DNA from: Paenibacillus sp. JQZ6Y-1 | GTDB lineage: Bacteria > Bacillota > Bacilli > Paenibacillales > Paenibacillaceae | Reading direction: 5' to 3' | Assembly (NCBI RefSeq): GCF_040719145.1 | Contig: NZ_JBFDUZ010000001.1 | Coordinates: 1,302,001-1,366,000 of the forward strand | Length of the DNA: 64,000 bases | Shown here: piece by piece, positions 8,281 to 16,833 of the stretch | How the letters are laid out: the number at the start of each line of letters is the position of its first letter | Position numbering within the stretch: position 1 is the stretch's first letter | Position numbers and translations under genes: made by a program | Notes under the pieces: generated by a model | Told to the model about the DNA's origin: nothing | The model's database searches: none | Seen by the model: only the letters and a program-made list of their open reading frames with translations

Positions 8281-9543
8281 ATGAAAAAATGGTGGAAACC
8301 GGCGGTGTCGGGTCTGTTGATCTTTTCCTTTCTGCTTGCTGGATGTTCCGGCGGCAAGGAGCAGACTACAACCTCCGACGGCAAACGAATACTGAAAGTA
8401 TGGGGCATGGGCGCGGAAGGTACTGCATTAGCACAGATGGCACCGGATTTTGAAGCAAAAAACCCGGACATCAAGGTGGAAGTGCAATCCATCCCATGGG
8501 ACAACGCACATGACAAGCTGTTGACGGCAGTTGCTTCGCAAAGCGGACCCGATGTTGTGCAGATGGGTATGAGCTGGATACCAGAATTTGCGGATGCTGG
8601 CGCACTGCAAGATTTGTCCTCCTATGTGGACAAATATCCGAATTTGAAAGCGGATAATTATTTTAAAGGTGCGCGTACCAAGATGACCTATAATGACAAA
8701 CTGGTCGGCATTCCATGGTATATCGATACACGCGTATTGTTTTACCGCAAAGATCTGTTGCAGCAGGCTGGATATGATAAGGCTCCCCAAACATGGGACG
8801 AGCTGAAAGATGCAGCGACCAAGCTGGCAGCACGCGGTAACGGAAATTACGGTATCCTGCTGGATAGTAAGGATCAACTGTTTACCCTTCCATTTGCATG
8901 GGAGAATGGTAGTGAAGTGATTGACAGCAACAACCAAGCGCAATTGAACCAGCCTCCTTATGTGGAGACGATTCAATATTTAAGTAGCTTTTTCAAGGAA
9001 GGTATTGCTCCAACCCAAAGTGATATGCAGCTGATTCCGTCATTCGGTGAAGGCATTCTGCCAATGTTCATTAGCGGTCCTTGGACTGTGAACCAGATCA
9101 AAACCGAATTGCCAGAACTGAAGCCAGATCAATGGGGAACAGCAATTATTCCTGCTAAGGAGCAGGGTGGTGAAAGCGCATCCGTACTTGGTGGTTCCAA
9201 TCTGTCTGTGTTCAGCAGTTCCAAAAACACCGAGGACGCTGTGAAGTTCATCTCTTATCTGAATGATCCAGATACTCAGGTGAAATGGTATGAGCTGACG
9301 CAGGATTTACCATCCACGACCAAAGCTTGGGATGACAAAGCCTTCCAAGACAGCCCGAATATCCAAACATTCCGTACCCAAATGGATACGGCGCGCTCCA
9401 CACCATCGGTCAAAGAGTGGGAAACGATTGCAAAACAGATTTCCGACGCATTCGACCAAATCGTTGTTGGTGGCGAGGATATTCAAAAGCAGTTGGATCA
9501 ATTGAATGAGCAAGCCAATTCTACGCTTCAAAGTGGCAATTAA
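8281..9543 (+). CDS. sugar ABC transporter substrate-binding lipoprotein, first copy
   Basis: This 420-residue extracellular solute-binding protein (family 1, MalE-like) has a lipobox Leu-Leu-Ala-Gly-Cys, so Cys22 would be lipidated and anchor it outside the membrane. Family features include IPWDNAHDKLLTAVAS, GPDVVQMGMSWIPEFADAGAL, a PWYIDTRVLFYRKDLL segment and a late FISGPW motif. AAGAGGTG supports the ATG at 8281 rather than the GTG at 8272. It lies 16 nt after the regulator. It is very similar along its whole length to the next gene. The ligand is probably the beta-glucoside disaccharide handled by the downstream phosphorylase. Confidence 0.92.
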   Translation: MKKWWKPAVSGLLIFSFLLAGCSGGKEQTTTSDGKRILKVWGMGAEGTALAQMAPDFEAKNPDIKVEVQSIPWDNAHDKLLTAVASQSGPDVVQMGMSWIPEFADAGALQDLSSYVDKYPNLKADNYFKGARTKMTYNDKLVGIPWYIDTRVLFYRKDLLQQAGYDKAPQTWDELKDAATKLAARGNGNYGILLDSKDQLFTLPFAWENGSEVIDSNNQAQLNQPPYVETIQYLSSFFKEGIAPTQSDMQLIPSFGEGILPMFISGPWTVNQIKTELPELKPDQWGTAIIPAKEQGGESASVLGGSNLSVFSSSKNTEDAVKFISYLNDPDTQVKWYELTQDLPSTTKAWDDKAFQDSPNIQTFRTQMDTARSTPSVKEWETIAKQISDAFDQIVVGGEDIQKQLDQLNEQANSTLQSGN

Positions 9544-9777
9544 ACCTGTCGTCTCGTCACACTGCACCACATGTAATGAATTGAAAAGGGGGGTCTGATG
9601 CTCTGTTGTCATGATGGACACAGGCATCGACCACAGGAAGCAAATTTCATCGTCTCATCGTTTGATTGTGTGTACCGGCGAAGATTTTGCCGTACGTCCT
9701 GATTCCGCGCTTATTCGTAATCCGAACGGCATCTTTGCTGCAATTTTTCATCCAAATATAAATAAAGAGGTGGCCCA
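9544..9777 (+). other. spacer between the duplicated binding-protein genes
   Basis: This 234-nt gap lies in an otherwise tightly spaced operon. It contains an imperfect inverted repeat near 9673-9697 (GTACCGGC against GCCGTAC). I find no supported gene; in-frame ATGs lack a well-spaced ribosome binding site. It may be an mRNA-stabilising or processing site, or the scar of the duplication. Confidence 0.4.
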
Positions 9778-11022
9778 ATGGCTAAATTATGGAAATCCAC
9801 GATTGTATGTATGCTCGTATTTTCACTCATACTGGCTGGATGCGGTAAAGAAGAGACAACAACCGCGGATGGAAAACGGATTTTGAAAGTGTGGGGCATG
9901 GGCGGTGAAGGCGGATCGTTACCAAATATGGTCGAGGCATTTGAAAAAGCAAACCCGGACATTGACGTACAGGTACAGCAAATTCCTTGGGATTCCGCGC
10001 ATGACAAGCTGCTGACTGCCGTTGCTTCCAAAAACGGCCCTGACGTAATCCAAATGGGGATGACATGGATTCCCGAATTTGCAAATGCAGGCGCATTGCT
10101 GGATCTGACTTCGTATGTGGATAAATATCCGAACCTGAAAGAAGATAACTTCTTTGAAGGCGCACGCGAAACGATGAAGTACGATAACAAGCTGATCGCT
10201 ATTCCATGGTACATGGAAACACGCGTCCTTTACTATCGTACCGATCTACTGAAAGAAGTAGGCTACGATCAAGCACCCAAAACATGGGATGAGCTGAAAG
10301 ATGCAGCCGACAAGCTGGCAGCACGCGGCAATGGCAACTACGGTATTCTGCTGGATAACCAAGATGCTGCATTCACTCTGCCATTTGCTTGGGAAAATGG
10401 TAGTGAAGTGATCGGTAGCGACAACAAAGCACAATTTAACCAACAGCCTTATATTGAAGCAGTACAATACCTGACAAGCTTCTACAAAGACGGTGCAGCT
10501 CCAACGCAGAGCGATATGCAGCTGCTACCAGCATTCGGTCAAGGAATCATCCCTATGTTCTTCAGCGGTCCATGGTCGATCAACCAAATTCACGAAACCG
10601 TACCACAAATTGATGGCAAATGGGCAACAGCTGTGATCCCTGCCAAAGAAGAGGGCGGCAAAAGTGCATCCGTACTGGGCGGTTCTAACTGGAGCGTATT
10701 CAGCAGTGCAGCCAACAAAGACGATGCTGTGAAATTCGTATCGTTCATGAGTGATCCTGCGAACCAGATCGAATACTACAAACTGTCCAAAGACCTTCCA
10801 TCTACTCTGAAAGCATGGGATGACAAAGCGCTGGATGGCGAGCAAATCAGCACCTTCCGCGATCAAATGGAAACATCCCGTCCATCTCCATTCGTACCAC
10901 AATGGGAAGCAGTTGGTCAGCTGATCAAAGCGGCACTGCAACAAATTGTTGTGGGTGGAACCGATGTGAAGACACAAATGGAAGATCTAAATACTCAAGC
11001 TGACGCATTGCTGCAAAAATAA
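9778..11022 (+). CDS. sugar ABC transporter substrate-binding lipoprotein, second copy
   Basis: This 414-residue paralogue of the preceding gene has the lipobox Cys also at residue 22 and long shared blocks: KRILKVWGMG, NPDI, IPWD, AHDKLLTAVAS, WIPEF, YVDKYPNLK, TWDELKDAA, KLAARGNGNYGILLD and SMLGGSN-like segments. Differences concentrate in the first mature residues and the C-terminal third. AAGAGGTGG is 5 nt before the ATG. Two near-identical binding proteins with one permease pair suggest either ligand diversification (for example different linkage or chain length) or gene dosage for an abundant receptor. Confidence 0.92.
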   Translation: MAKLWKSTIVCMLVFSLILAGCGKEETTTADGKRILKVWGMGGEGGSLPNMVEAFEKANPDIDVQVQQIPWDSAHDKLLTAVASKNGPDVIQMGMTWIPEFANAGALLDLTSYVDKYPNLKEDNFFEGARETMKYDNKLIAIPWYMETRVLYYRTDLLKEVGYDQAPKTWDELKDAADKLAARGNGNYGILLDNQDAAFTLPFAWENGSEVIGSDNKAQFNQQPYIEAVQYLTSFYKDGAAPTQSDMQLLPAFGQGIIPMFFSGPWSINQIHETVPQIDGKWATAVIPAKEEGGKSASVLGGSNWSVFSSAANKDDAVKFVSFMSDPANQIEYYKLSKDLPSTLKAWDDKALDGEQISTFRDQMETSRPSPFVPQWEAVGQLIKAALQQIVVGGTDVKTQMEDLNTQADALLQK

Positions 11023-11134
11023 GCATTGCTTGATCAAGCCAAACAAGGTACAGAACGACGCTCCCGCGCTGTGCATGCAGCCGGGAGATGCCGTTCCACC
11101 GGAAGACCATCTTCCGTAAAGGAGGGAACAGAAT

Positions 11135-12040
11135 ATGCAAAAGGCCTGGCAGTCGTTGGGCAAGTACAAGTATCCGTACCTGTTCATTGCACCGACGTTA
11201 ATCATTCTTTTTATTTTCTCATTCATACCGATTCTGGTTGCTGTATTTATCAGCTTTACCAATATGAATCTGGCAGGGCTAGCTGACTGGTCCAATATTG
11301 AATTCAACGGCGTACAGAACTTTGTCCAGTTATTCGGTGATGCGGTATTCCGCAAATCCATGTTCAATACGTTGATCTATGTCGTCGTTGGTGTTCCGCT
11401 CGTTGTTATCGTCTCGATGGCGATTGCGATTTTGATCAATCAAGGTACGAGCTGGATTTTCAAAACGTTCCGCGTCATTTACTACATGCCGTCCATTACG
11501 AATATCGTAGCGATTGCCGTGATCTGGGGCTATCTGTACAACTCCCAATACGGTCTGATCAACCATATGTTGGAAGCGATCGGTATCTCTCCCGTACGCT
11601 GGCTACAAGATCCAACCATTGCCAAGTTTTCTTTGATCATTATGGCAGTATGGAAAGCAATCGGTTTGAACATGATCATCTTCTTAGCGGCATTGCAAGG
11701 CATTCCGCGCACGTACTATGAAGCTGCACAAATTGATGGTGCAAGCCGCTGGCAACAGCTGATGCGCATTACGGTTCCTCTGCTCGGATTTGCCACATTC
11801 TTCGTATCGATCACTACGCTGATCGGTTGGATTCAATTCTTCGAAGAACCGCTCGTTATGACGAAGGGTGATCCGCTGAATGGTACAACATCGATGGCGC
11901 TGTTTATTTACCAAACTGGTTTCCAACGCAGTGATTTCGGTTATGCAGCAGCAGGCTCAATCGTGTTGTTCGTGATTATTATTCTCGTTACTCTAATTCA
12001 ATTCAAAGCACGCAAAAAAGACAGCGATGTCGAATATTGA
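11135..12040 (+). CDS. sugar ABC transporter permease, MalF-like
   Basis: This 301-residue inner-membrane permease has six predicted helices. It starts with FIAPTLIILFIFSFIPILVAVFISF, and the cytoplasmic EAA loop is at about residues 195-217 (YEAAQIDGASRWQQLMRITVPLL), which contacts the ATPase. AAAGGAGGG precedes the ATG. It pairs with the next gene to form the transmembrane channel for the carbohydrate delivered by the binding lipoproteins. No ATPase gene is present in the cluster; in Bacillales a shared MsmX-type ATPase usually serves such systems. Confidence 0.93.
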   Translation: MQKAWQSLGKYKYPYLFIAPTLIILFIFSFIPILVAVFISFTNMNLAGLADWSNIEFNGVQNFVQLFGDAVFRKSMFNTLIYVVVGVPLVVIVSMAIAILINQGTSWIFKTFRVIYYMPSITNIVAIAVIWGYLYNSQYGLINHMLEAIGISPVRWLQDPTIAKFSLIIMAVWKAIGLNMIIFLAALQGIPRTYYEAAQIDGASRWQQLMRITVPLLGFATFFVSITTLIGWIQFFEEPLVMTKGDPLNGTTSMALFIYQTGFQRSDFGYAAAGSIVLFVIIILVTLIQFKARKKDSDVEY

Positions 12041-12097
12041 TATCCGAACAGCCTGAATGAGCTGATACCGGAGCACACTGTGAGAGGAGGTTCCGTT

Positions 12098-12922
12098 ATG
12101 GATCTTCGCATAAAACCTGTTTATAAAGGCATTATCATTGTCGCGCTACTGATCGGTGCGATCGCCATGTGTATTCCTTTTGTATGGATGATCCTGTCAT
12201 CGTTCAAGCCGGAGAGTGAGGTTACATCGCTGACTCCTAGCTTTTGGCCACAAGCGCCAACGCTGCACAACTTTGAACGATTGTTTACGGAAATGAACTT
12301 CCAAAAATATCTGGTCAATACGTTGATCATTGTATTCTTCTCGTTTATTGGCTTGTTTCTGAATGCGGCAGCTGGTTATGCGTTTGCCAAATTTGAGTTC
12401 CCGGGCCGTAACGTTCTGTATTATCTCGTACTGGGTACGATGATGATTCCATCCCAAGTAACGATGATTCCGGTATACCTGATTTTGAATGAAATGCATT
12501 TGACCAATACGATGGCAGGGATTGTGCTGCCGGGTATGGTGAACGCGTTTGGTATTTTCTTATTCCGTCAGTTTATGACAAGTATCCCGAACGATCTGAT
12601 CGAAGCATCGCGTCTGGATGGAGCGGGGGAGATTCGTACCTTCTTCCAGCTAATTATTCCGATTGCGAAACCGATCTTTGCTGTACAAGGGATTCTGACC
12701 TTTATCGGCGGCTGGAATAGCTTCCTGTGGCCGTTGATCGTAGCGAATGACGAGAGCCTGTACACGTTGTCCGTCGGTCTGCAATTGCTGAAAGGTCAAT
12801 ACGGTGGTGACTTTGCCATTCAAATGGCGGGTGCATCATTTATGGTTATTCCGATTCTGATCATCTTCATTTTCGCTCAGCGTCATATTATCGAAGGATA
12901 TACCATTTCCGGTATGAAATAA
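12098..12922 (+). CDS. sugar ABC transporter permease, MalG-like
   Basis: This 274-residue inner-membrane permease is the partner of the preceding MalF-like protein. It has the early PFVWMILSSFKPESEV segment of this family and an EAA loop from about residue 169 (EASRLDGAGEIRTFFQLIIPIAKP). It ends in the usual IIEGYTISGMK. An in-frame GTG at 12080 overlaps the ribosome binding site; AGAGGAGG at 12083-12090 lies 7 nt before the ATG at 12098, which is therefore chosen. The 57-nt gap from the previous gene has no terminator, consistent with cotranscription. Confidence 0.93.
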   Translation: MDLRIKPVYKGIIIVALLIGAIAMCIPFVWMILSSFKPESEVTSLTPSFWPQAPTLHNFERLFTEMNFQKYLVNTLIIVFFSFIGLFLNAAAGYAFAKFEFPGRNVLYYLVLGTMMIPSQVTMIPVYLILNEMHLTNTMAGIVLPGMVNAFGIFLFRQFMTSIPNDLIEASRLDGAGEIRTFFQLIIPIAKPIFAVQGILTFIGGWNSFLWPLIVANDESLYTLSVGLQLLKGQYGGDFAIQMAGASFMVIPILIIFIFAQRHIIEGYTISGMK

Positions 12923-13013
12923 GCTTTCGTCTTATCTGTTTGAAGCAATGATGTGTAAACAAAACACCCACCTACAGAGATACAGAAATTTATACACTAC
13001 GGAGGGATTCAGT

Positions 13014-15431
13014 ATGTCTACTGTACAAAACCAGCAACACAAAGCACCTAACGATGCACTTTTCCAAAATGAATACGGCTATTTCACAGCGAACGGACGC
13101 GAATATGTCATCACTAACCCGCGTACACCGCGTCCGTGGAGCAATATTATCAGTAACGGCGATTATTCCTTTATGGTTTCCCAAGCAGGCGGCGGCGCAT
13201 CATGGCGCGGAAATGCTGGTCAGAACCGAATCACTCGTTTGTTCCAAGATGTGATCAAGGATTCATGGGGCAAATTCGTATATCTGCGTGATCGCAGCTC
13301 TGGACAGTATTGGTCAGCAGCATGGAAGCCGGTCATGGCAGAGTTTGAAGAATACGAAGTACGTCACGGTATCGGCTACAGTGTATTCACTCAGCAGGTG
13401 AATGGTATCCGTAGCGAAATGACAGTATTCGTGGCACCGGATGCACCACTCGAATTGATAAAGTTAAAAATTACCAATAACAGCGAACAGACGCGCGAGC
13501 TGGATGCGACTACGTATTTTGAATGGGCACCGGGCTTTGCGCCGGATGAACATCGCGAATTCCACAAAATCTTTATGAATTCCGAATACCGTGAAGATCT
13601 GAACGCGATTCAATTGGAAAAATACCTGTGGGGCTTCCCAGATGAGAAAGGACGCAGCAATAACGTAAGCTGGCCTTATACTGCATTCCACGCAGCAAGC
13701 GAAAAGCCAACTTCCTATGATGCAGACAAAGAATCATTTGTCGGTATGTATGGGGAGGAAGCACGTCCGCAAGCGATGCAGGATAAGGAATTGGCAGGTC
13801 ATACAGGACGGTTTGGCGATGCGGCGGCTTCACTGCGCGTAGCGTTCAAGCTGGAGCCGGGCGCTTCTCATACGGTTGTATTTACCATCGGTGCTGCGGA
13901 GCATGAGAAGGAAGATGCTGCTGCACTGATTCAAGAATATACAAGCGTAGAAGCAGCGGATCGTACGCTGGCAAGAGTGCATGAATTCTGGAGTGAGCTG
14001 ATTGATCAGGAAGAGATTCAAACGCCTGACCCAGCGATGAATATTATGACCAACGTCTGGTTGAAATATCAATCCATTTCTTGTCGCCTATGGGGCAAAA
14101 CGGCATATTATCAAGTGAGTGCGGGTTACGGTTATCGTGACCAATTGCAGGATTCACAGATCTTCCTGACCAGCAAGCCAGAATTGATGCGTAAGCAGAT
14201 TCTGATGCACGCGTCCCAGCAATTCCAAGAAGGCGATGTGCTGCACTGGTGGTTCACGATCAAAGGCGGCGGTCCACGCACACGCTGTTCGGATGACCTG
14301 CTGTGGCTGCCGTTCATTCTCGATCCGTATCTGAAAGAAACACAGGATTATGATATTCTCGACGAAGTAACACCATTCCTCGATGGCGGCGAAGCGAACG
14401 TATACGAGCACTGCAAACGTGCGATTGAGAAAACGTTCAAACGTTTCAGCCCACGCGGTGTACCACTGATGGGTGAGCATGACTGGAACGATGGACTGAG
14501 CGCGATCGGTTACGACTGGAAAGGCGAAAGCTTCTGGGTCGGCGAGTTCCTGTACATGATTCTAGGCAGCTTTGCACCGGTTGCCGCTAAACGTGGCGAT
14601 CAAGCATTCGCTGATAAAATGCTGGACGTACAAAGCAGTCTGAAAAAGGCGCTCAACGAGCACGGCTGGGATGGCGAATGGTACTTGCAGGCGACAACCG
14701 ATGATGGTCTCAAAGTCGGTTCCAAAGAAAACGAAGAGGGTCAGATTTTCCTCAATCCGCAAATCTGGGCAGTTATTTCCGGTGTAGCGGACGAGGAGCG
14801 TGGTCAGCAGGCAATGGAAAGCGTCAGCAAGCATCTGCTGCGTGATTACGGCTCACTGCTGCTGTATCCGGCTTATACGAAGGTACGCCGCGACATCGGT
14901 TATATCACACGCTATGCACCGGGTCTGCGCGAAAATGGCGGTGTCTATACACACGCTGCGACATGGGCAGTGTGGGCGTATACGCTGGCTGGTCAACCAG
15001 AAAAAGCATACGAAGCGTACAGCAAAATTTGTCCGCCTAACCGTTCTCACGAGCCAAACAGCTATGTGGGCGAACCGTATGTAACACCGGGTAACTCTGA
15101 CGGTCCAATCTCGCCGAACTATGGTCGTGGCGGCTGGACTTGGTATACCGGTTCTTCTCAATGGCTGCAACGCATGGCAACCAACTGGATTCTGGGCGTA
15201 CGCGCAGAGAATGAAGGTCTGCTGATTGATCCTAGTATTCCGTCGGAATGGCCGGAATTCAGCTACCGTCGTAACTTCCGCGGCGCTACCTATCTGATCC
15301 ATGTGGATAACAGCGCGGGTGTATCGCGTGGCGTGAAGTCCATTACTGTGGACGGCAAAGCGATCGAAGGCAATATTCTGCCTGATTTCAAAGATGGCAA
15401 AGAGCATGAAGTGAAAGTGGTATTGGGGTAA
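13014..15431 (+). CDS. GH94 disaccharide phosphorylase, cellobiose-phosphorylase-like
   Basis: This 805-residue cytoplasmic phosphorylase splits a beta-linked glucose disaccharide with inorganic phosphate, giving glucose 1-phosphate and glucose. The N-terminal REYVITNPRTPRPW and the C-terminal ITVDGKAIEGNILPDFKDGKEHEV closely follow characterised cellobiose phosphorylases. A DWND motif starts at residue 490, where the general-acid Asp of that enzyme group lies. The length matches the roughly 810-820 residues of cellobiose phosphorylases. GGAGGG supports the ATG at 13014. As last gene of the uptake operon it explains how the imported sugar is used while saving ATP. Cellobiose is likeliest; laminaribiose or another linkage is not excluded. 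Confidence 0.88.
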   Translation: MSTVQNQQHKAPNDALFQNEYGYFTANGREYVITNPRTPRPWSNIISNGDYSFMVSQAGGGASWRGNAGQNRITRLFQDVIKDSWGKFVYLRDRSSGQYWSAAWKPVMAEFEEYEVRHGIGYSVFTQQVNGIRSEMTVFVAPDAPLELIKLKITNNSEQTRELDATTYFEWAPGFAPDEHREFHKIFMNSEYREDLNAIQLEKYLWGFPDEKGRSNNVSWPYTAFHAASEKPTSYDADKESFVGMYGEEARPQAMQDKELAGHTGRFGDAAASLRVAFKLEPGASHTVVFTIGAAEHEKEDAAALIQEYTSVEAADRTLARVHEFWSELIDQEEIQTPDPAMNIMTNVWLKYQSISCRLWGKTAYYQVSAGYGYRDQLQDSQIFLTSKPELMRKQILMHASQQFQEGDVLHWWFTIKGGGPRTRCSDDLLWLPFILDPYLKETQDYDILDEVTPFLDGGEANVYEHCKRAIEKTFKRFSPRGVPLMGEHDWNDGLSAIGYDWKGESFWVGEFLYMILGSFAPVAAKRGDQAFADKMLDVQSSLKKALNEHGWDGEWYLQATTDDGLKVGSKENEEGQIFLNPQIWAVISGVADEERGQQAMESVSKHLLRDYGSLLLYPAYTKVRRDIGYITRYAPGLRENGGVYTHAATWAVWAYTLAGQPEKAYEAYSKICPPNRSHEPNSYVGEPYVTPGNSDGPISPNYGRGGWTWYTGSSQWLQRMATNWILGVRAENEGLLIDPSIPSEWPEFSYRRNFRGATYLIHVDNSAGVSRGVKSITVDGKAIEGNILPDFKDGKEHEVKVVLG

Positions 15432-15552
15432 ACGGGAACGGATATAATAGCCTAATGTGATCAGACATGTACTCATGTCGTATTGCATGGGGAAGACAGA
15501 ATAGAGGATGCGGGATGCACAACATTTCACATCCAATCCTCTGTCACGGAGG

Positions 15553-15588
15553 AGCATGGCTGCTAAGATAGACAGCCATGCTTTTTTC
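15553..15588 (+). terminator. intrinsic terminator of the GH94 operon
   Basis: AGCATGGCTG (15553-15562) pairs perfectly with CAGCCATGCT (15573-15582) over a 10-nt loop and is followed by six T. It is a strong rho-independent terminator about 120 nt past the phosphorylase stop. Confidence 0.88.
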
Positions 15589-15686
15589 GTTTTCCTATCC
15601 ATCGCAAGAATGGATTGTTTAATGGCGGAGGAATGTAATATAATTTCAAAAAGCAATCTGGATTAAAGGAGACGTGAGGGATAGCG

Positions 15687-16154
15687 ATGACATGGTATAT
15701 CAAGCATTTTAACGAGTTGAATACGACAGAACTGTATTGCATATTGAAGGAACGCACGGATATTTTTGTAGTGGAGCAGAATTGCCCATATCCCGAAGTG
15801 GATGGTAAAGATATCCATTGCTATCATCTGTTCAAATGGGAGGATGAGCAGATCGTAGCGTATGCGCGTTTACTGCCGCCAGGCATCGCTTATACGCAGG
15901 CATCCATCGGTCGTGTTATCGTAAAAGCATCCCATCGAGGACAAGGGCTTGCCGGCGATTTGTTTGCACGAGCGATTCACTACATTCAGCAGCAATTGAA
16001 CGAAACGGAAATCAAAATTCAAGCGCAGGAGTATTTGTGTACTTTTTACGGTTCTTACGGTTTTGAGCCGATCTCGGAATCGTATTTGGAGGACGGCATT
16101 CCGCATGTCGATATGCTGCTGACCAAGCGTCTGGAGCCAATGAAGGTATCTTAG
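15687..16154 (+). CDS. GNAT acetyltransferase, ElaA-like
   Basis: This 155-residue GNAT protein is of the ElaA type. It has an early LKERTDIFVVEQNCPYPEVDGKD, the acetyl-CoA loop SHRGQGLAGDLFARA and a C-terminal FYGSYGFEPISESYLEDGIPHVDM pattern. A GAGGGAT ribosome binding site precedes the ATG. It stands alone, between the GH94 operon terminator and a bidirectional terminator. The acceptor substrate of ElaA proteins is not firmly known. Confidence 0.88.
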   Translation: MTWYIKHFNELNTTELYCILKERTDIFVVEQNCPYPEVDGKDIHCYHLFKWEDEQIVAYARLLPPGIAYTQASIGRVIVKASHRGQGLAGDLFARAIHYIQQQLNETEIKIQAQEYLCTFYGSYGFEPISESYLEDGIPHVDMLLTKRLEPMKVS

Positions 16155-16227
16155 AAGATGTATATAAAGCTAGAAGCGGATACAAGGTTAGAAGTGTATG
16201 TACAGTCAATTGGTATTTTGAAAACAT

Positions 16228-16267
16228 AAAAAAGCCGCTCATCGAAAGCTGAATGAGCGGCTTTTTT
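16228..16267. terminator. bidirectional intrinsic terminator
   Basis: Fifteen-base arms AAAAAAGCCGCTCAT and ATGAGCGGCTTTTTT have a 10-nt loop and A and T tracts on both sides. It can terminate transcripts from either direction. Confidence 0.88.
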
Positions 16268-16681
16268 ATGTTTTCATCTTTTTGATCAAACTCCAATTCC
16301 CAATCTATAAACCATGGACACAATTATGATGCAATAGACAAAAATAGCGAACACAGACACAATTTGGACTTATCCAAAACAAGCCATCCAAAATACGACC
16401 AGAACTGTAAATATAAACATAGTGCTGCAACTGGTTAGATTTGGACAAAATAGCTAAAAATTAAAATTGGAAATTCGTAACTCACTGGTGTAGAATGGGA
16501 AATGTAAACAGGATCACAGAAGAAGCAAGGGGGCATGAACAGCTCAGTATTACTTCGGAATATGCTCAATGTTACAGACAAATGGCAGACGAACGATTTG
16601 TTTCCATTGGATTTTTTTGTACCGCACTCAAATTCATTGATAATCGGGCTAAAAAACCCAAATTATTCTTTATGTACACCA

Positions 16682-16697
16682 AAGAAAACGTTTTCTT
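16682..16697. promoter_or_regulatory. cre-like palindrome upstream of odhA
   Basis: AAGAAAACGTTTTCTT is a perfect 16-bp palindrome with the central CG and flanking A/T layout of CcpA cre sites. It lies about 70 nt upstream of the -10 hexamer. Carbon catabolite repression of odhAB would fit its TCA-cycle role. Confidence 0.55.
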
Positions 16698-16741
16698 AAT
16701 GCAGGGTCGCTTTTCCTCGCTTATGGTCCCATTTTAGGCTA

Positions 16742-16770
16742 TTTTGTGATTAATAAGATAGAGGTATAAT
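16742..16770 (+). promoter_or_regulatory. putative odhAB promoter
   Basis: A perfect TATAAT at 16765-16770 is preceded 17 nt upstream by the weak -35 TTTTGT at 16742-16747. The leader to the odhA start is about 55 nt. The remaining 16.27-16.74 kb stretch is AT-rich and contains another small dyad (TTTGGA, CTTA, TCCAAA near 16362) but no supported gene. Confidence 0.5.
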
Positions 16771-16833
16771 GAAAAGTGTTGCAATTCCGTCACAAAAATA
16801 TTCACAAAAAATTCAAGACGGAGGGAATCCTCG

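Noticed and set aside
9611..9886. 91-codon frame spanning the gap between the two binding-protein genes
   Set aside because: It overlaps the second binding-protein gene in another frame, and its ATG lacks a well-placed ribosome binding site.
16495..16737. 80-codon open frame between the ElaA-like gene and odhA
   Set aside because: No ribosome binding site, overlaps the cre-like palindrome and promoter region of odhA, and the composition does not look like protein. A shorter overlapping frame from 16535 has its Shine-Dalgarno too close to the ATG.
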